Source: DATAPE01 sp034667545 (lineage in GTDB: Bacteria; Actinomycetota; CADDZG01; WHSQ01). Taken from it: DNA of 26,106 bases. Location of the stretch: contig JAXDJR010000120.1 in assembly GCA_034667545.1 (NCBI GenBank), forward strand, positions 1-26,106, in the 5' to 3' direction. Position 1 is the stretch's first letter. Each line of letters opens with the position of its first letter. Shown piece by piece: positions 15,370-22,872 of this stretch. The notes under the pieces are model-generated. The model did not search any database and had not been told where the DNA came from. It worked only from the letters and a program-made list of their open reading frames with translations. The translations under genes were made by a program, and so were the position numbers.

Positions 15370-16260
15370 CTATTCCTGGCCGAGGTTCACCGACACTTGC
15401 CGCTCCTCAGTTCCCCGGAGGATGCGGATCGTGACGGCACCTGCGGGCTGGGACTCCATCGCATCAGTTAGCGCGTCGAAGTCCCCAACCGGATCTCCAC
15501 CAACCTCGACGATCAGATCGCCCTCTTGTATTCCGCCCTTCGCAGCCGGCGAGTTCTCTTCGACCTGGCGAACCAGCAACCCTTCGGCATCCGGGAGACC
15601 TACCGCCCGGCGCAAGCCGCGCGCCACGTGCGCGGGGGCGACCCCCACCCCGAGACGGCGGCGATGGGGAGACTCGCCCCGGGAGAGCGCATCAACACGG
15701 TTGCGCAGTGCCTCGTCGGCAGGGATCGCAAGATAGAAACCTTCTCCGAGGCGATTGGTGTTCACGCCCAGAAGCTTTCCGTAACGGTCGACGACCGGTC
15801 CCCCGGAAGAGCCCGGAAGCAAGGGAGCAGTGTGCTCGAGACTGCCGGTGATGCGCCGGCCCCGCGGTCCCCGGAAAGTGCGCTGGGTCCCCGAGACCAG
15901 TCCGAATGTCACCCGCAAGCCGCGACCCCCGGGGTTGGCGAGAGCGACCACTGCAGTGCCGGGCTCGGGGGCCGCCGACGCCGCCCATTCGGCGGGGTTG
16001 ATGTCGCCGGTATCTACCGAAAGCACTGCGATGTCTCCATCGACGTCCACGCCTTCGGTCTTGCCTGTCGCCTGGCGGCCATCAGCGAACGTGACCGTGG
16101 CCTCATCGCCCCTGACGTTGTGGGCGTTGGTAAGTACCTTGCCGGGGGCCACGATCACGCCCGAGCCCAGCGCCCGTCGTGTCCCGATCCCAACCACCGC
16201 GGGCCCGACTCCGCGGGCGGCACCTTGCACTTGCTCTTGTAGCTCGTCCAGGACGCTCAT
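15370..16260 (-). CDS. HtrA-like serine protease (S1C) with PDZ domain, shorter paralogue
   Basis: 296 residues, the first gene of a two-gene operon with another HtrA-like protease. Triad: H47 in TNAHNV, D76 in VDVDGDIAVL, S152 in PGSSGG (Ser replaces the usual Asn before the nucleophile, which is tolerated). PDZ domain at about 205-293 (GLLVRQVEENSPAAKGGI). There is no signal peptide or membrane segment: the chain begins MSVLDELQEQVQ, an amphipathic helix. The start is ATG 16260 with a strong GAGGAGG 4 bases upstream. Between this start and the divergent HxlR regulator lies a large palindrome, suggesting direct control. The substrates are unknown. Confidence 0.88.
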   Translation of the reverse strand: MSVLDELQEQVQGAARGVGPAVVGIGTRRALGSGVIVAPGKVLTNAHNVRGDEATVTFADGRQATGKTEGVDVDGDIAVLSVDTGDINPAEWAASAAPEPGTAVVALANPGGRGLRVTFGLVSGTQRTFRGPRGRRITGSLEHTAPLLPGSSGGPVVDRYGKLLGVNTNRLGEGFYLAIPADEALRNRVDALSRGESPHRRRLGVGVAPAHVARGLRRAVGLPDAEGLLVRQVEENSPAAKGGIQEGDLIVEVGGDPVGDFDALTDAMESQPAGAVTIRILRGTEERQVSVNLGQE

Positions 16261-16271
16261 GCTGCCTCCTC

Positions 16272-16300
16272 GTAGTAACTTGTGACTTGCAAGTTACTAC
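16272..16300. promoter_or_regulatory. Large palindrome between HtrA operon and HxlR gene (probable HxlR operator)
   Basis: Arms GTAGTAACTTG (16272-16282) and CAAGTTACTAC (16290-16300) are exact 11-base reverse complements with a 7-base spacer. A second, overlapping palindrome, ACTTGCAAGT (16285-16294), shares the right arm, so ACTTG occurs three times in alternating orientation, which could seat two dimers. It lies 12 bases from the protease start and 35 bases from the chosen regulator start, in the only promoter region of both. Confidence 0.7.
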
Positions 16301-16334
16301 TCGATAGGAGATGAGGCAAGCGAAGGTGGATACG

Positions 16335-16766
16335 ATGTCGCAGATGGCCGCAGCGGAAGGTTCCCCGCTCGCAGATGCCCTGGCGCGGGTCGGTGACCGG
16401 TGGACGCTTCTGCTAGTGGAAGCCCTCCTGCAGGGCCCGCGCCGCTTCAACGAGCTCAGCGCAGACCTGCCGGGGATCGCGCCGAACGTGCTCTCCCAGC
16501 GACTCAAACACCTCGAACAAGAGGCCTTGATCGTCGCCCGCCCCTACTCCCAACGCCCCCCTCGTCTCGAGTACGCCCTGACCGGCGTGGGCAGCGAGCT
16601 CGCCGGAGCCCTCAGACTGCTGGCCCAGTGGGGCTCAAGGGGGCCGGGGTCGGGAGAGCTCCCCCGCCACTCAGCCTGCGGCAGCCCGCTGGAAGCGCGC
16701 TGGTACTGCCCGACCTGCGCTCGTACCGTCGACGATCACAATGACGCCGAGCTGCGCTTTGTCTGA
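16335..16766 (+). CDS. HxlR-family winged-helix regulator with C-terminal zinc-ribbon-like tail
   Basis: 143 residues from the chosen start. The HxlR fold is clear: ALARVGDRWTLLLVEALLQGPRRFNEL followed by the recognition region IAPNVLSQRLKHLE and a wing. The last third adds a cysteine motif (CGSPLEARWYCPTC) that looks like a small zinc ribbon. No cysteine occurs in the winged-helix part, where redox-sensing members such as YodB and HypR carry theirs, so if it senses redox it must do so through the tail. Start ATG 16335 has GAAGG 8 bases upstream; ATG 16311 is possible but AGGAG directly abuts it. It is divergent from the HtrA operon across a palindrome, so it most likely controls that operon and itself. 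Confidence 0.85.
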   Translation: MSQMAAAEGSPLADALARVGDRWTLLLVEALLQGPRRFNELSADLPGIAPNVLSQRLKHLEQEALIVARPYSQRPPRLEYALTGVGSELAGALRLLAQWGSRGPGSGELPRHSACGSPLEARWYCPTCARTVDDHNDAELRFV

Positions 16767-16936
16767 GACGCTCCAGATGCGCGCACGCCCACGAGCAGCA
16801 TCCGCCTGAGCCCATAACTGCATCCGCGCTCTGTCATGGATGCCCCAGCTTCTGAGGTCTTGACCATTCCGACCGCCATCCCGTACGTTGTGGGGCTGGT
16901 GTGCTTTTTGTAAACGACTGTGGAGGATGAGGCCAG

Positions 16937-17767
16937 ATGAGTGCATTGAGGTACAAGGCGCGGCATCTCAAGCCGCGTCCCAAGAAGCACAGGCCCGCGG
17001 TAGTAGGAACCGCCGCCGCGGTGTGGTTGGCGGGCCCGGTGGCGCAGGCCGCGGGTCACCGGGTGCGCAGCGGCGAGACGCTCGGCAGGATCGCAGCCCG
17101 ATACGGAACCTCTGTCTCACGCCTCGTAGCGCTCAACCACCTCGCCGACCCCAACCTGATCGTGGCGGGCGAGAGGCTGAGGGTCCCGGGCCGGCATCGG
17201 GTCGACTCGATCCACACGGTGGCCGCCGGCGAGACCCTGTCATCGATAGCCGCCCGCTACGGCACATCCGTTGCGGCGCTGGCCCGCTCGAACCACCTCA
17301 AGGACGCCAACCTCATCGTGGTGGGCGCCAGGCTGAAAGTGCCGGCAGGACAGCCACGCGCAACCTCGTCCACACCCGCGCCGGCGAAGACCGTCGAAGG
17401 CAGCCTGGTGCATGAGGCAGTGGTACACGGTGTCTCACCATCCCTGGTCAAGGCGGTGGCGTGGGAAGAGAGTGGCTGGCAGCAGGGCGTCAAGTCGAGC
17501 GCGGGTGCGATCGGCGTGATGCAGGTGCTGCCTGGGACCGCACGGTTCGTCAATCACGTCCTCGGCGCAGGCCATCTGAGGGTCCGCAAGATGGCGGATA
17601 ACGTTCACCTCGGTGTGATTTACCTACACCACCTCTTGGTGACCCAACCATCAGAGAGAAAAGCGCTGGCCGCTTACAACTCGGGCCCGGGCAACATCGG
17701 GGCGCATCTCAAGAAGTGGCAGAGACCTTATGTCCGCACGGTGGAAGCGCTCAAGCAGCGGTTCTGA
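16937..17767 (+). CDS. Secreted LysM lytic transglycosylase
   Basis: 276 residues. A basic N-terminus and hydrophobic stretch (about 21-38) end in AQA, a signal peptidase site. Two LysM peptidoglycan-binding repeats (about 41-84 and 91-136, each HxVxxGETL...IAARYGTSV...NHL) are followed by a Pro/Thr linker and an SLT/goose-lysozyme-type catalytic domain (about 155-270) with the probable catalytic glutamate E178 in WEESGW, GAIGVMQVLPGTA and AYNSGPGNI. It cleaves the glycan strand of peptidoglycan. ATG 16937 is preceded by a GGAGGATGAGG stretch. The 170-bp gap before it holds no riboswitch pattern I recognise, although c-di-AMP riboswitches precede such genes elsewhere. It converges with the metallophosphatase gene. 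Confidence 0.92.
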   Translation: MSALRYKARHLKPRPKKHRPAVVGTAAAVWLAGPVAQAAGHRVRSGETLGRIAARYGTSVSRLVALNHLADPNLIVAGERLRVPGRHRVDSIHTVAAGETLSSIAARYGTSVAALARSNHLKDANLIVVGARLKVPAGQPRATSSTPAPAKTVEGSLVHEAVVHGVSPSLVKAVAWEESGWQQGVKSSAGAIGVMQVLPGTARFVNHVLGAGHLRVRKMADNVHLGVIYLHHLLVTQPSERKALAAYNSGPGNIGAHLKKWQRPYVRTVEALKQRF

Positions 17768-17832
17768 GCTTCCCTGTGGCAGACGGCAGGTGCTCCGCCC
17801 TGGCAGCTACACCCCTTCAGTGAGACCGAAGA

Positions 17833-18747
17833 TCAATGACACCGGGCGGTGCCGGAGTCGGTGAACGTCCCATTCCCTGAGGGCACGAACTGCCACGTGT
17901 ATTTGAGCGGATACAGAGTGATCTTTAGTACCCCGAACGAGGTCGAATTCTCGACCTGGGAGGTGGCGTACGTCGGAGGGAAGGAGCTCAGACTGGCTCC
18001 GCCCGTGCCGGCTATGAATTCACGGATCCCCGCAGCGTTGTCCAGCGCGCCAGATGGGGTCATCGGGGCGAACCTCTCGTAGTTGTGCTGATGACCATTC
18101 AAGACGACGTCAGCTCCGTCCGCATACAACAGGTTCCAGGCGGCGGCCATCGGCTTGTTCGTCGTCATCGACGAGAACCGAGGCTGATGCCAGTAAGCGA
18201 GCGTGCACGTTGCATTGCTGTTCGCCAGATCCGATCGAAGCCACATCATCTGTGGCGAGGATTGAGTGCAGCCGCCGACGACTCCGTTCAGACCGCAATT
18301 CGCGTTGAGCGCAATCAGATGCCACCCGGCCAGGTTGTAGCTGTAATAACCCTTGTTCCTCTCACCGGCGAGACCGGTTTGAGCCCCAACTCCATCAAAG
18401 TAATCGAAGTATCCGGCGGCACCGGCGGTGATGTACTCATGGTTACCAGGCACCGGCGAGCTGTTGGACTTGTACCGGCCCCACGAAAGGTCATACCGGT
18501 TCAGATAATCGGATAGCGCACCAGCTTCGTACTGGTTATCACCCAGCGGTAGGACGCGGTCGGCGCCGGCTAACAGCGCCGCAGTCTGCTGGTCCTGACA
18601 GGGAGAAGTCGTGTCCGCTGGCGAGCAAGCGATGTCCCCCGCGGCGACGATAACGGCAGCGCGAGACGCCCGAGCGTCCTGTGGTGCAGACGCCAGCGCC
18701 AGAGATACACCGACACAAAGCGCGGCCACCGCAAGGAAAGTTCTCAT
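17833..18747 (-). CDS. Secreted calcineurin-like metallophosphoesterase
   Basis: 304 residues. A signal peptide (first ~28 residues, ending near ARA) is followed by a two-metal phosphoesterase fold with all motifs in order: GDIAC (residues 37-41), LGDNQYE, PGNHEY, AYWHQPRF and NGHQHNYERF. The GDxAC start and GHxHxYER end are those of purple-acid-phosphatase-like exported enzymes, expected to hydrolyse phosphomonoesters outside the cell. Cysteine pairs suggest disulfides. The start ATG 18747 has GGAGG 3 bases upstream, a short spacing. It has an unusually long 5' region (to the terminator at 19053) containing a strong structured element. Substrate cannot be told. Confidence 0.9.
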   Translation of the reverse strand: MRTFLAVAALCVGVSLALASAPQDARASRAAVIVAAGDIACSPADTTSPCQDQQTAALLAGADRVLPLGDNQYEAGALSDYLNRYDLSWGRYKSNSSPVPGNHEYITAGAAGYFDYFDGVGAQTGLAGERNKGYYSYNLAGWHLIALNANCGLNGVVGGCTQSSPQMMWLRSDLANSNATCTLAYWHQPRFSSMTTNKPMAAAWNLLYADGADVVLNGHQHNYERFAPMTPSGALDNAAGIREFIAGTGGASLSSFPPTYATSQVENSTSFGVLKITLYPLKYTWQFVPSGNGTFTDSGTARCH

Positions 18748-18859
18748 TGACCTCCGAATATCGAGTTGATTGCGAAGTTTAAGGGAGGCCAGCGCCGGAT
18801 CGAGCGAGGGCGGGTTCCTTTATCGGGACGCTACGTGAGGAATCGGGACAAAGAAATCG

Positions 18860-18916
18860 CTCATTGCTGTGGAAGGCGCACGGTTTCGGTTCCTCGGATG
18901 CACCTGTCCACATGAG
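18860..18916 (-). other. Long imperfect hairpin upstream of the metallophosphatase gene (structured leader or small RNA?)
   Basis: On the minus strand CTCAT-GTGGA-(1-base bulge)-AGGTGCA pairs with TGCGCCT-TCCAC-(4-base bulge)-ATGAG, giving 17 base pairs with one G.U, around an 18-base purine-rich loop that itself contains CCG repeats. The element is 113 bases upstream of the phosphatase start, in the 339-bp non-coding stretch 18748-19086. It does not match a riboswitch class I can recall. Besides this and the terminator at 19028-19053 I see only two nearby copies of ATCGGGAC (about 18822 and 18842) and a 6-bp hairpin near 18951-18968 in the stretch. Confidence 0.4.
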
Positions 18917-19027
18917 GCGGAGCCACATCTCGGAAACGGAGCGGGCGCAGCTTGCGGCGATGCGCAAGTCGCACCCCTATGACACAGCAGCATGCGTTAA
19001 AGGCCACGGTCTTCGTTCATGAGGTGC

Positions 19028-19053
19028 AAAAAAGGGGGGCCGAACGGCCCCCC
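19028..19053 (-). terminator. Rho-independent terminator of the 19087-19815 gene
   Basis: GGGGGGCC (19034-19041) pairs with GGCCCCCC (19046-19053) around a GAAC tetraloop, followed on the minus strand by six T (19033-19028). It lies 33 bases after the stop codon of the secreted protein gene. Confidence 0.9.
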
Positions 19054-19086
19054 GCCGAACGGCCCCGCTCTTTCGCGCCACTCTGA

Positions 19087-19815
19087 CTAGCAGCGAGCCT
19101 CACTGCCCTGGCACTGGAATGCCTTGCCGTTGCTGTAGTTGTAGAGCTTGTCGGTGCCCAGGGCGATCCGGTCCACGACGTAGGTCGTGGTCGTGGACGT
19201 CACTCCAAAGAATCCCATAAAGGTGTAGGAGAGGAGGACGCCGGGATTCGCATCCTGGAACACTTGTAGCACGTTCTCGGTGCCGTTCGAGGTGTACAGG
19301 TTCCCGTTGCTGTCGTATGCCGAGCACGCCCCGGCGGTGGTGGTACCGGTGAAATCGGCCCTGCTCCACGTCGATGAGATGGTCTTGCTGCAGTAAGTCG
19401 GGTCCAGGTAAAGGATGGTCCCGTTATTCATGACCGCGGCGATGTACACCTGTCCTGCGCCGGTGATTGAGGAGGTCAGGTAGTCGAAAGAGATGTTCTT
19501 CACATCTCCGGGCGCCTTGTTGATGTTCAGGCTCCTCGTCGTGTACGCCTCGGCGAAATCCCCAGGGCAAATCGTCGCCACGAGCGCATGGTCGTTCGTG
19601 TCGATAGGCGAATCTTTACCGTTCTGACCCATGTCCTTCCACCCGATAGTGGAACAGGTGGACGTTACATAGTTGCCCGTTCCGTCATCCATATACGCGT
19701 GAGTCCGGAGCTTGTTGTCCGAGTTGACGGTCGTGCCGTTCCCCTCAGCGAAGGCTGTCCCTGCGACGGACAGGACTCCCAGCGTTACAACGCAAATCAG
19801 CAGCTTGCTTCTCAA
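19087..19815 (-). CDS. Secreted cysteine-containing protein, unknown
   Basis: 242 residues. The signal peptide (first 23 residues, ending TAFA before EGN) is clear. The mature part is rich in Thr, Ser, Asn, Gly and Tyr with alternating strands, like an extracellular beta-sandwich, and has six cysteines (about 54, 83, 143, 164, 235, 242), enough for three disulfides. No catalytic motif or repeat is visible and I do not recognise the family. The start is TTG at 19815, since GGGGGGTG lies 4 bases upstream and the signal peptide begins directly there. A very strong terminator follows, and the gene is monocistronic, which suggests high expression. The 213-bp upstream gap (19816-20028) contains CTGACA-N17-TACGAG, a possible weak promoter, and nothing else I can name. 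Confidence 0.7.
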   Translation of the reverse strand: MRSKLLICVVTLGVLSVAGTAFAEGNGTTVNSDNKLRTHAYMDDGTGNYVTSTCSTIGWKDMGQNGKDSPIDTNDHALVATICPGDFAEAYTTRSLNINKAPGDVKNISFDYLTSSITGAGQVYIAAVMNNGTILYLDPTYCSKTISSTWSRADFTGTTTAGACSAYDSNGNLYTSNGTENVLQVFQDANPGVLLSYTFMGFFGVTSTTTTYVVDRIALGTDKLYNYSNGKAFQCQGSEARC

Positions 19816-20028
19816 TTCACACCCCCCAAAGCTAGGTCGTACGGACGCTTCGGGACGTTAGCGATTTCGGCGCGCGGTGGGCAAGCAAAGCAGTCCCTTG
19901 CTCGTATTGATGTTGAACTACTTTGTCAGTATTTGTGAGCCGAATTTTTTTCGACGTGTCACCGGGGCAGGTCCCAGTTCATCGCTCACTCGCTATCGCA
20001 ACTGGAAACCCTTGGTAGGGACCGGTAC

Positions 20029-21462
20029 TTACTGGATGTTCGACATCACGTGCTTAATGCGCGTGTAGTCCTCGAAACCGTACATCGACAAGTCCTTGCC
20101 ATAGCCAGAGTGCTTGAACCCGCCGTGAGGCATCTCGGAAACGATCGGGATGTGCGTATTGATCCAGACACAACCGAAGTCGAGGTTCTTCGCCATGCGC
20201 ATCGCTCGTCCGTGGTCTTTGGTCCATACGCTCGACGCGAGTCCGTACTTCACGTCGTTCGCCCACGCTAGTGCCTTGGCTTCGTCGTCGAAACGTTGCA
20301 CAGTGATGACCGGACCGAAGATCTCTTCCTGGATCATCCTGTCGTGCTGGTCGGCCCCCGCGATCACCGTGGCTTCGTGGAAGTACCCGCCGTTGAGATC
20401 GAGTGAGTGGCCGCCCGCGACCACTTCTGCGTGATCGGGCACTTCTTCGAGGAAGGAACGCACACGGGCGAGCTGATTCTTGTTGTTCAGCGGACCAAAG
20501 ACCGTGTCTTCATCGGCCGGGTCGCCGGTTTGCGTGTTTTTAGCTTGTTGCGCGATCTCGCTGACGAAGTCCTCGTAGATGCCGGGACCGGCCAGCACAC
20601 GGGTCGCGGCGGTGCAATCCTGACCTGCGTTGAAGTAACCGGCAGACGCTATCGTCTCGGCAGCCTCCTGAAGGTCGGCATCATCGAACACGATCACGGG
20701 GGCCTTGCCGCCAAGCTCCAGGTGCACCTTCTTGAGGTCTGCTGCTGCGGCTTCGGCGACCTGCATCCCGGCCCGAACGCTTCCCGTGATCGACACCATG
20801 TCCGGGATCGGGTGCGCCATCAGTGTGGCCCCCGTGTCCCGATCACCGCAAACGACGTTGAATACGCCGTCGGGCAGGAACTCCGCCATAATCTCCGCCA
20901 TCTTCAGCGTAGATACGGGCGTCGTGTCGGAGGGCTTTAGCACGACGGTGTTGCCCGCAGCAAGCGCCGGTGTCCATTTCCAGATCGCCATAAGCAGGGG
21001 GTAGTTCCAGGGGGTCACCTGCGCGCAGACTCCGACCGGCTCCCGCCTGATCATCGAGGTGTAACCGGCCATGTACTCGCCCGCCGACAATCCCTGGAGG
21101 ACTCGGGCCGCGCCTGCGAAGAACCGGATGTGATCCACAGCGGGGGGCATCTCGTCGTCCCGAACCGATACCAGAGGCTTGCCGGTGTTCTCCGATTCGA
21201 GCTGTACGAATTCGTCGGCGCGCGCTTCCATGGCGTCGGCGATCTTTAGGAGCATCACCGAGCGCTCGGCCGGGGTGGTCTCCCGCCAGGATTCGAATGC
21301 GTTCCTGGCGGCGGTGCAGGCGGCATCTATGTCCTCCGCGGAGGACACCGGAGAGACGGCGAACTCCTGACCCGTAGACGGATTGATGAGCGGAGCGGTC
21401 TTGCCATCCGCTGCATCCCGGTATTCCCCACCGATGAAGTTCTGCAGGTTCCGTAAGGACAA
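20029..21462 (-). CDS. NAD-dependent aldehyde dehydrogenase, probably aminobutyraldehyde dehydrogenase
   Basis: 477 residues, full family length. Catalytic C283 lies in FNAGQDCTAATRV, the general base E249 in LELGGKAP, the oxyanion asparagine N153 in PWNYP, and NAD contacts include KPSDTTP and the later EEIFGPV. The GQDCTA active-site sequence is typical of gamma-aminobutyraldehyde dehydrogenases (PatD/YdcW), which make GABA from 4-aminobutanal; betaine aldehyde or succinate semialdehyde dehydrogenase remain possible. The start is TTG 21462, supported by AGGGAGG 5 bases upstream. It is divergent from a class III aminotransferase with only 12 bases between the start codons and lies beside polyamine transporter genes, which supports a polyamine degradation role. 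Confidence 0.88.
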   Translation of the reverse strand: MSLRNLQNFIGGEYRDAADGKTAPLINPSTGQEFAVSPVSSAEDIDAACTAARNAFESWRETTPAERSVMLLKIADAMEARADEFVQLESENTGKPLVSVRDDEMPPAVDHIRFFAGAARVLQGLSAGEYMAGYTSMIRREPVGVCAQVTPWNYPLLMAIWKWTPALAAGNTVVLKPSDTTPVSTLKMAEIMAEFLPDGVFNVVCGDRDTGATLMAHPIPDMVSITGSVRAGMQVAEAAAADLKKVHLELGGKAPVIVFDDADLQEAAETIASAGYFNAGQDCTAATRVLAGPGIYEDFVSEIAQQAKNTQTGDPADEDTVFGPLNNKNQLARVRSFLEEVPDHAEVVAGGHSLDLNGGYFHEATVIAGADQHDRMIQEEIFGPVITVQRFDDEAKALAWANDVKYGLASSVWTKDHGRAMRMAKNLDFGCVWINTHIPIVSEMPHGGFKHSGYGKDLSMYGFEDYTRIKHVMSNIQ

Positions 21463-21474
21463 GACGACCTCCCT

Positions 21475-22860
21475 ATGAGCGCGACCTCTCCTGCGGATGC
21501 TAGCTTCTCCGGGATGCCTCGTGAACTCCAGGGAGCGATCCCCGGGCCGAACTCCACCGATCTGGGGAAACGCCGCGACGAAGCTGTCCCCCGCGCGGTC
21601 TTCAACACGACGCCGATATTCGTCGCCGCCGGAGATGGAGCCGGGGTTACAGACGTCGACGGCAACCGATTCATCGATCTAGCAGGTGGTCTGGGTGTCC
21701 TCAATGTGGGCCGGGGCAATCCTCGTGTGGTCGCGGCGATCCATGAGCAGGTCGAGAAGTTCCTGCACGAGTGCTTCCACGTCTCGATGTACGAGGGGTA
21801 TGTCGAGTTGGCGGAAACGCTGAACCGCCTGGTCCCGGGAGACCAACCTCGAAAGACGATGCTCGCTAATTCCGGGGCGGAGGCGGTGGAAAACGCTGTA
21901 AAGATCTCCCGCTATTCGACTGGACGAGATGCCGTGATCGGTTTCAGCAACGCGTTCCACGGCCGAACTTTGATGAGCATGAGCCTGACCGCCAAGGAGA
22001 TGCCGTACAAGAAGGGGTTCGGTCCTTTCGCTCCAGAGGTGTACCGCCTGCCCTTCGCGTACTGCTATCGCTGTCCTCTGGGACTGACTTACCCGACCTG
22101 CGGGATCGGATGCGCGGAGTACGCCGCCGATGTGATCGATTCCGAGATCGGCGCCTCGAACGTGGCGTGCATGGTGATCGAGCCGGTCCAGGGTGAAGGC
22201 GGGTTCGTGGTCGCTCCCGACGATTACCTTCCGGCACTTCGGGCGGTCTGCTCCGAGCGGGACATCTTGTTCGTGGATGACGAGGTGCAATCGGGCATGG
22301 GCAGGACGGGACGGATGTTTGCGATCGAGCACTACGGCGTCGTTCCCGACATCGTCACCACGGCCAAGTCGCTTGGGGCCGGGTTTCCGATCTCGGGTGT
22401 CACCGGCAATGCGGAGGTCATGGACGCGCCTCACGTAGGGGGTCTCGGCGGGACCTTCGGCGGTAATCCGGTGGCCTGCGCGGCGGCCCTCGCGGTCATC
22501 GCCGAACTTACCGAAACCGACCTACTGGAGCGTGGCCGCCGTCAGGGCGAGATCATCCGGCAACGGCTGGATCCTCTCGTGGACGAGCTCGAGTTGGTAG
22601 GAGAAGTGCGGGGGCTGGGCCCGATGGTGGGCATCGAGCTAGTGACCGACAAGCTGACGAAGGAGCCGGCCAAGCAACAAGCTGCCGCGGTGGTGCACCG
22701 CTGCCATGAGCAGGGCGTCCTCATCATGAAGGCGGGCACCTACGACAACGTGGTCAGGCTTCTCGCGCCTTTGGTGATCTCCGAATCTGACCTCAATGAG
22801 GGCCTTGATGTCCTGATTGAGTCACTTCAATACGCTGAACAAAGTGCGGTACCCGGTTAG
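21475..22860 (+). CDS. Class III PLP aminotransferase, putrescine or 4-aminobutyrate aminotransferase
   Basis: 461 residues. The PLP lysine is K298 (TTAKSLGAGFPISG), the PLP-ring aspartate D269 in DDEVQSGMGRTG, and NSGAEAVENAVK (about 132-143) and FHGRT are family signatures. It moves the terminal amino group of putrescine or GABA to a 2-oxo acid. The call as GabT or PatA/SpuC type cannot be settled; the neighbouring aminobutyraldehyde dehydrogenase and Pot transporter favour putrescine. It has a four-cysteine stretch (C197, C200, C209, C213; YCYRCP...CGIGC), possibly a metal or disulfide site. ATG 21475 has no ribosome site, because the dehydrogenase site lies there on the other strand; ATG 21514 is an alternative. 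It is followed after 12 bases by potA. Confidence 0.9.
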   Translation: MSATSPADASFSGMPRELQGAIPGPNSTDLGKRRDEAVPRAVFNTTPIFVAAGDGAGVTDVDGNRFIDLAGGLGVLNVGRGNPRVVAAIHEQVEKFLHECFHVSMYEGYVELAETLNRLVPGDQPRKTMLANSGAEAVENAVKISRYSTGRDAVIGFSNAFHGRTLMSMSLTAKEMPYKKGFGPFAPEVYRLPFAYCYRCPLGLTYPTCGIGCAEYAADVIDSEIGASNVACMVIEPVQGEGGFVVAPDDYLPALRAVCSERDILFVDDEVQSGMGRTGRMFAIEHYGVVPDIVTTAKSLGAGFPISGVTGNAEVMDAPHVGGLGGTFGGNPVACAAALAVIAELTETDLLERGRRQGEIIRQRLDPLVDELELVGEVRGLGPMVGIELVTDKLTKEPAKQQAAAVVHRCHEQGVLIMKAGTYDNVVRLLAPLVISESDLNEGLDVLIESLQYAEQSAVPG

Positions 22861-22872
22861 AGTCCTTCAGGT

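Noticed and set aside
16767..16936. c-di-AMP (ydaO) riboswitch before the LysM transglycosylase
   Set aside because: Such riboswitches precede similar genes in actinobacteria, but none of the conserved sequence blocks I know are present here.
18779..18967. 62-aa minus-strand frame upstream of the metallophosphatase
   Set aside because: No ribosome site, no similarity, and it runs through the long hairpin; better explained as non-coding leader.
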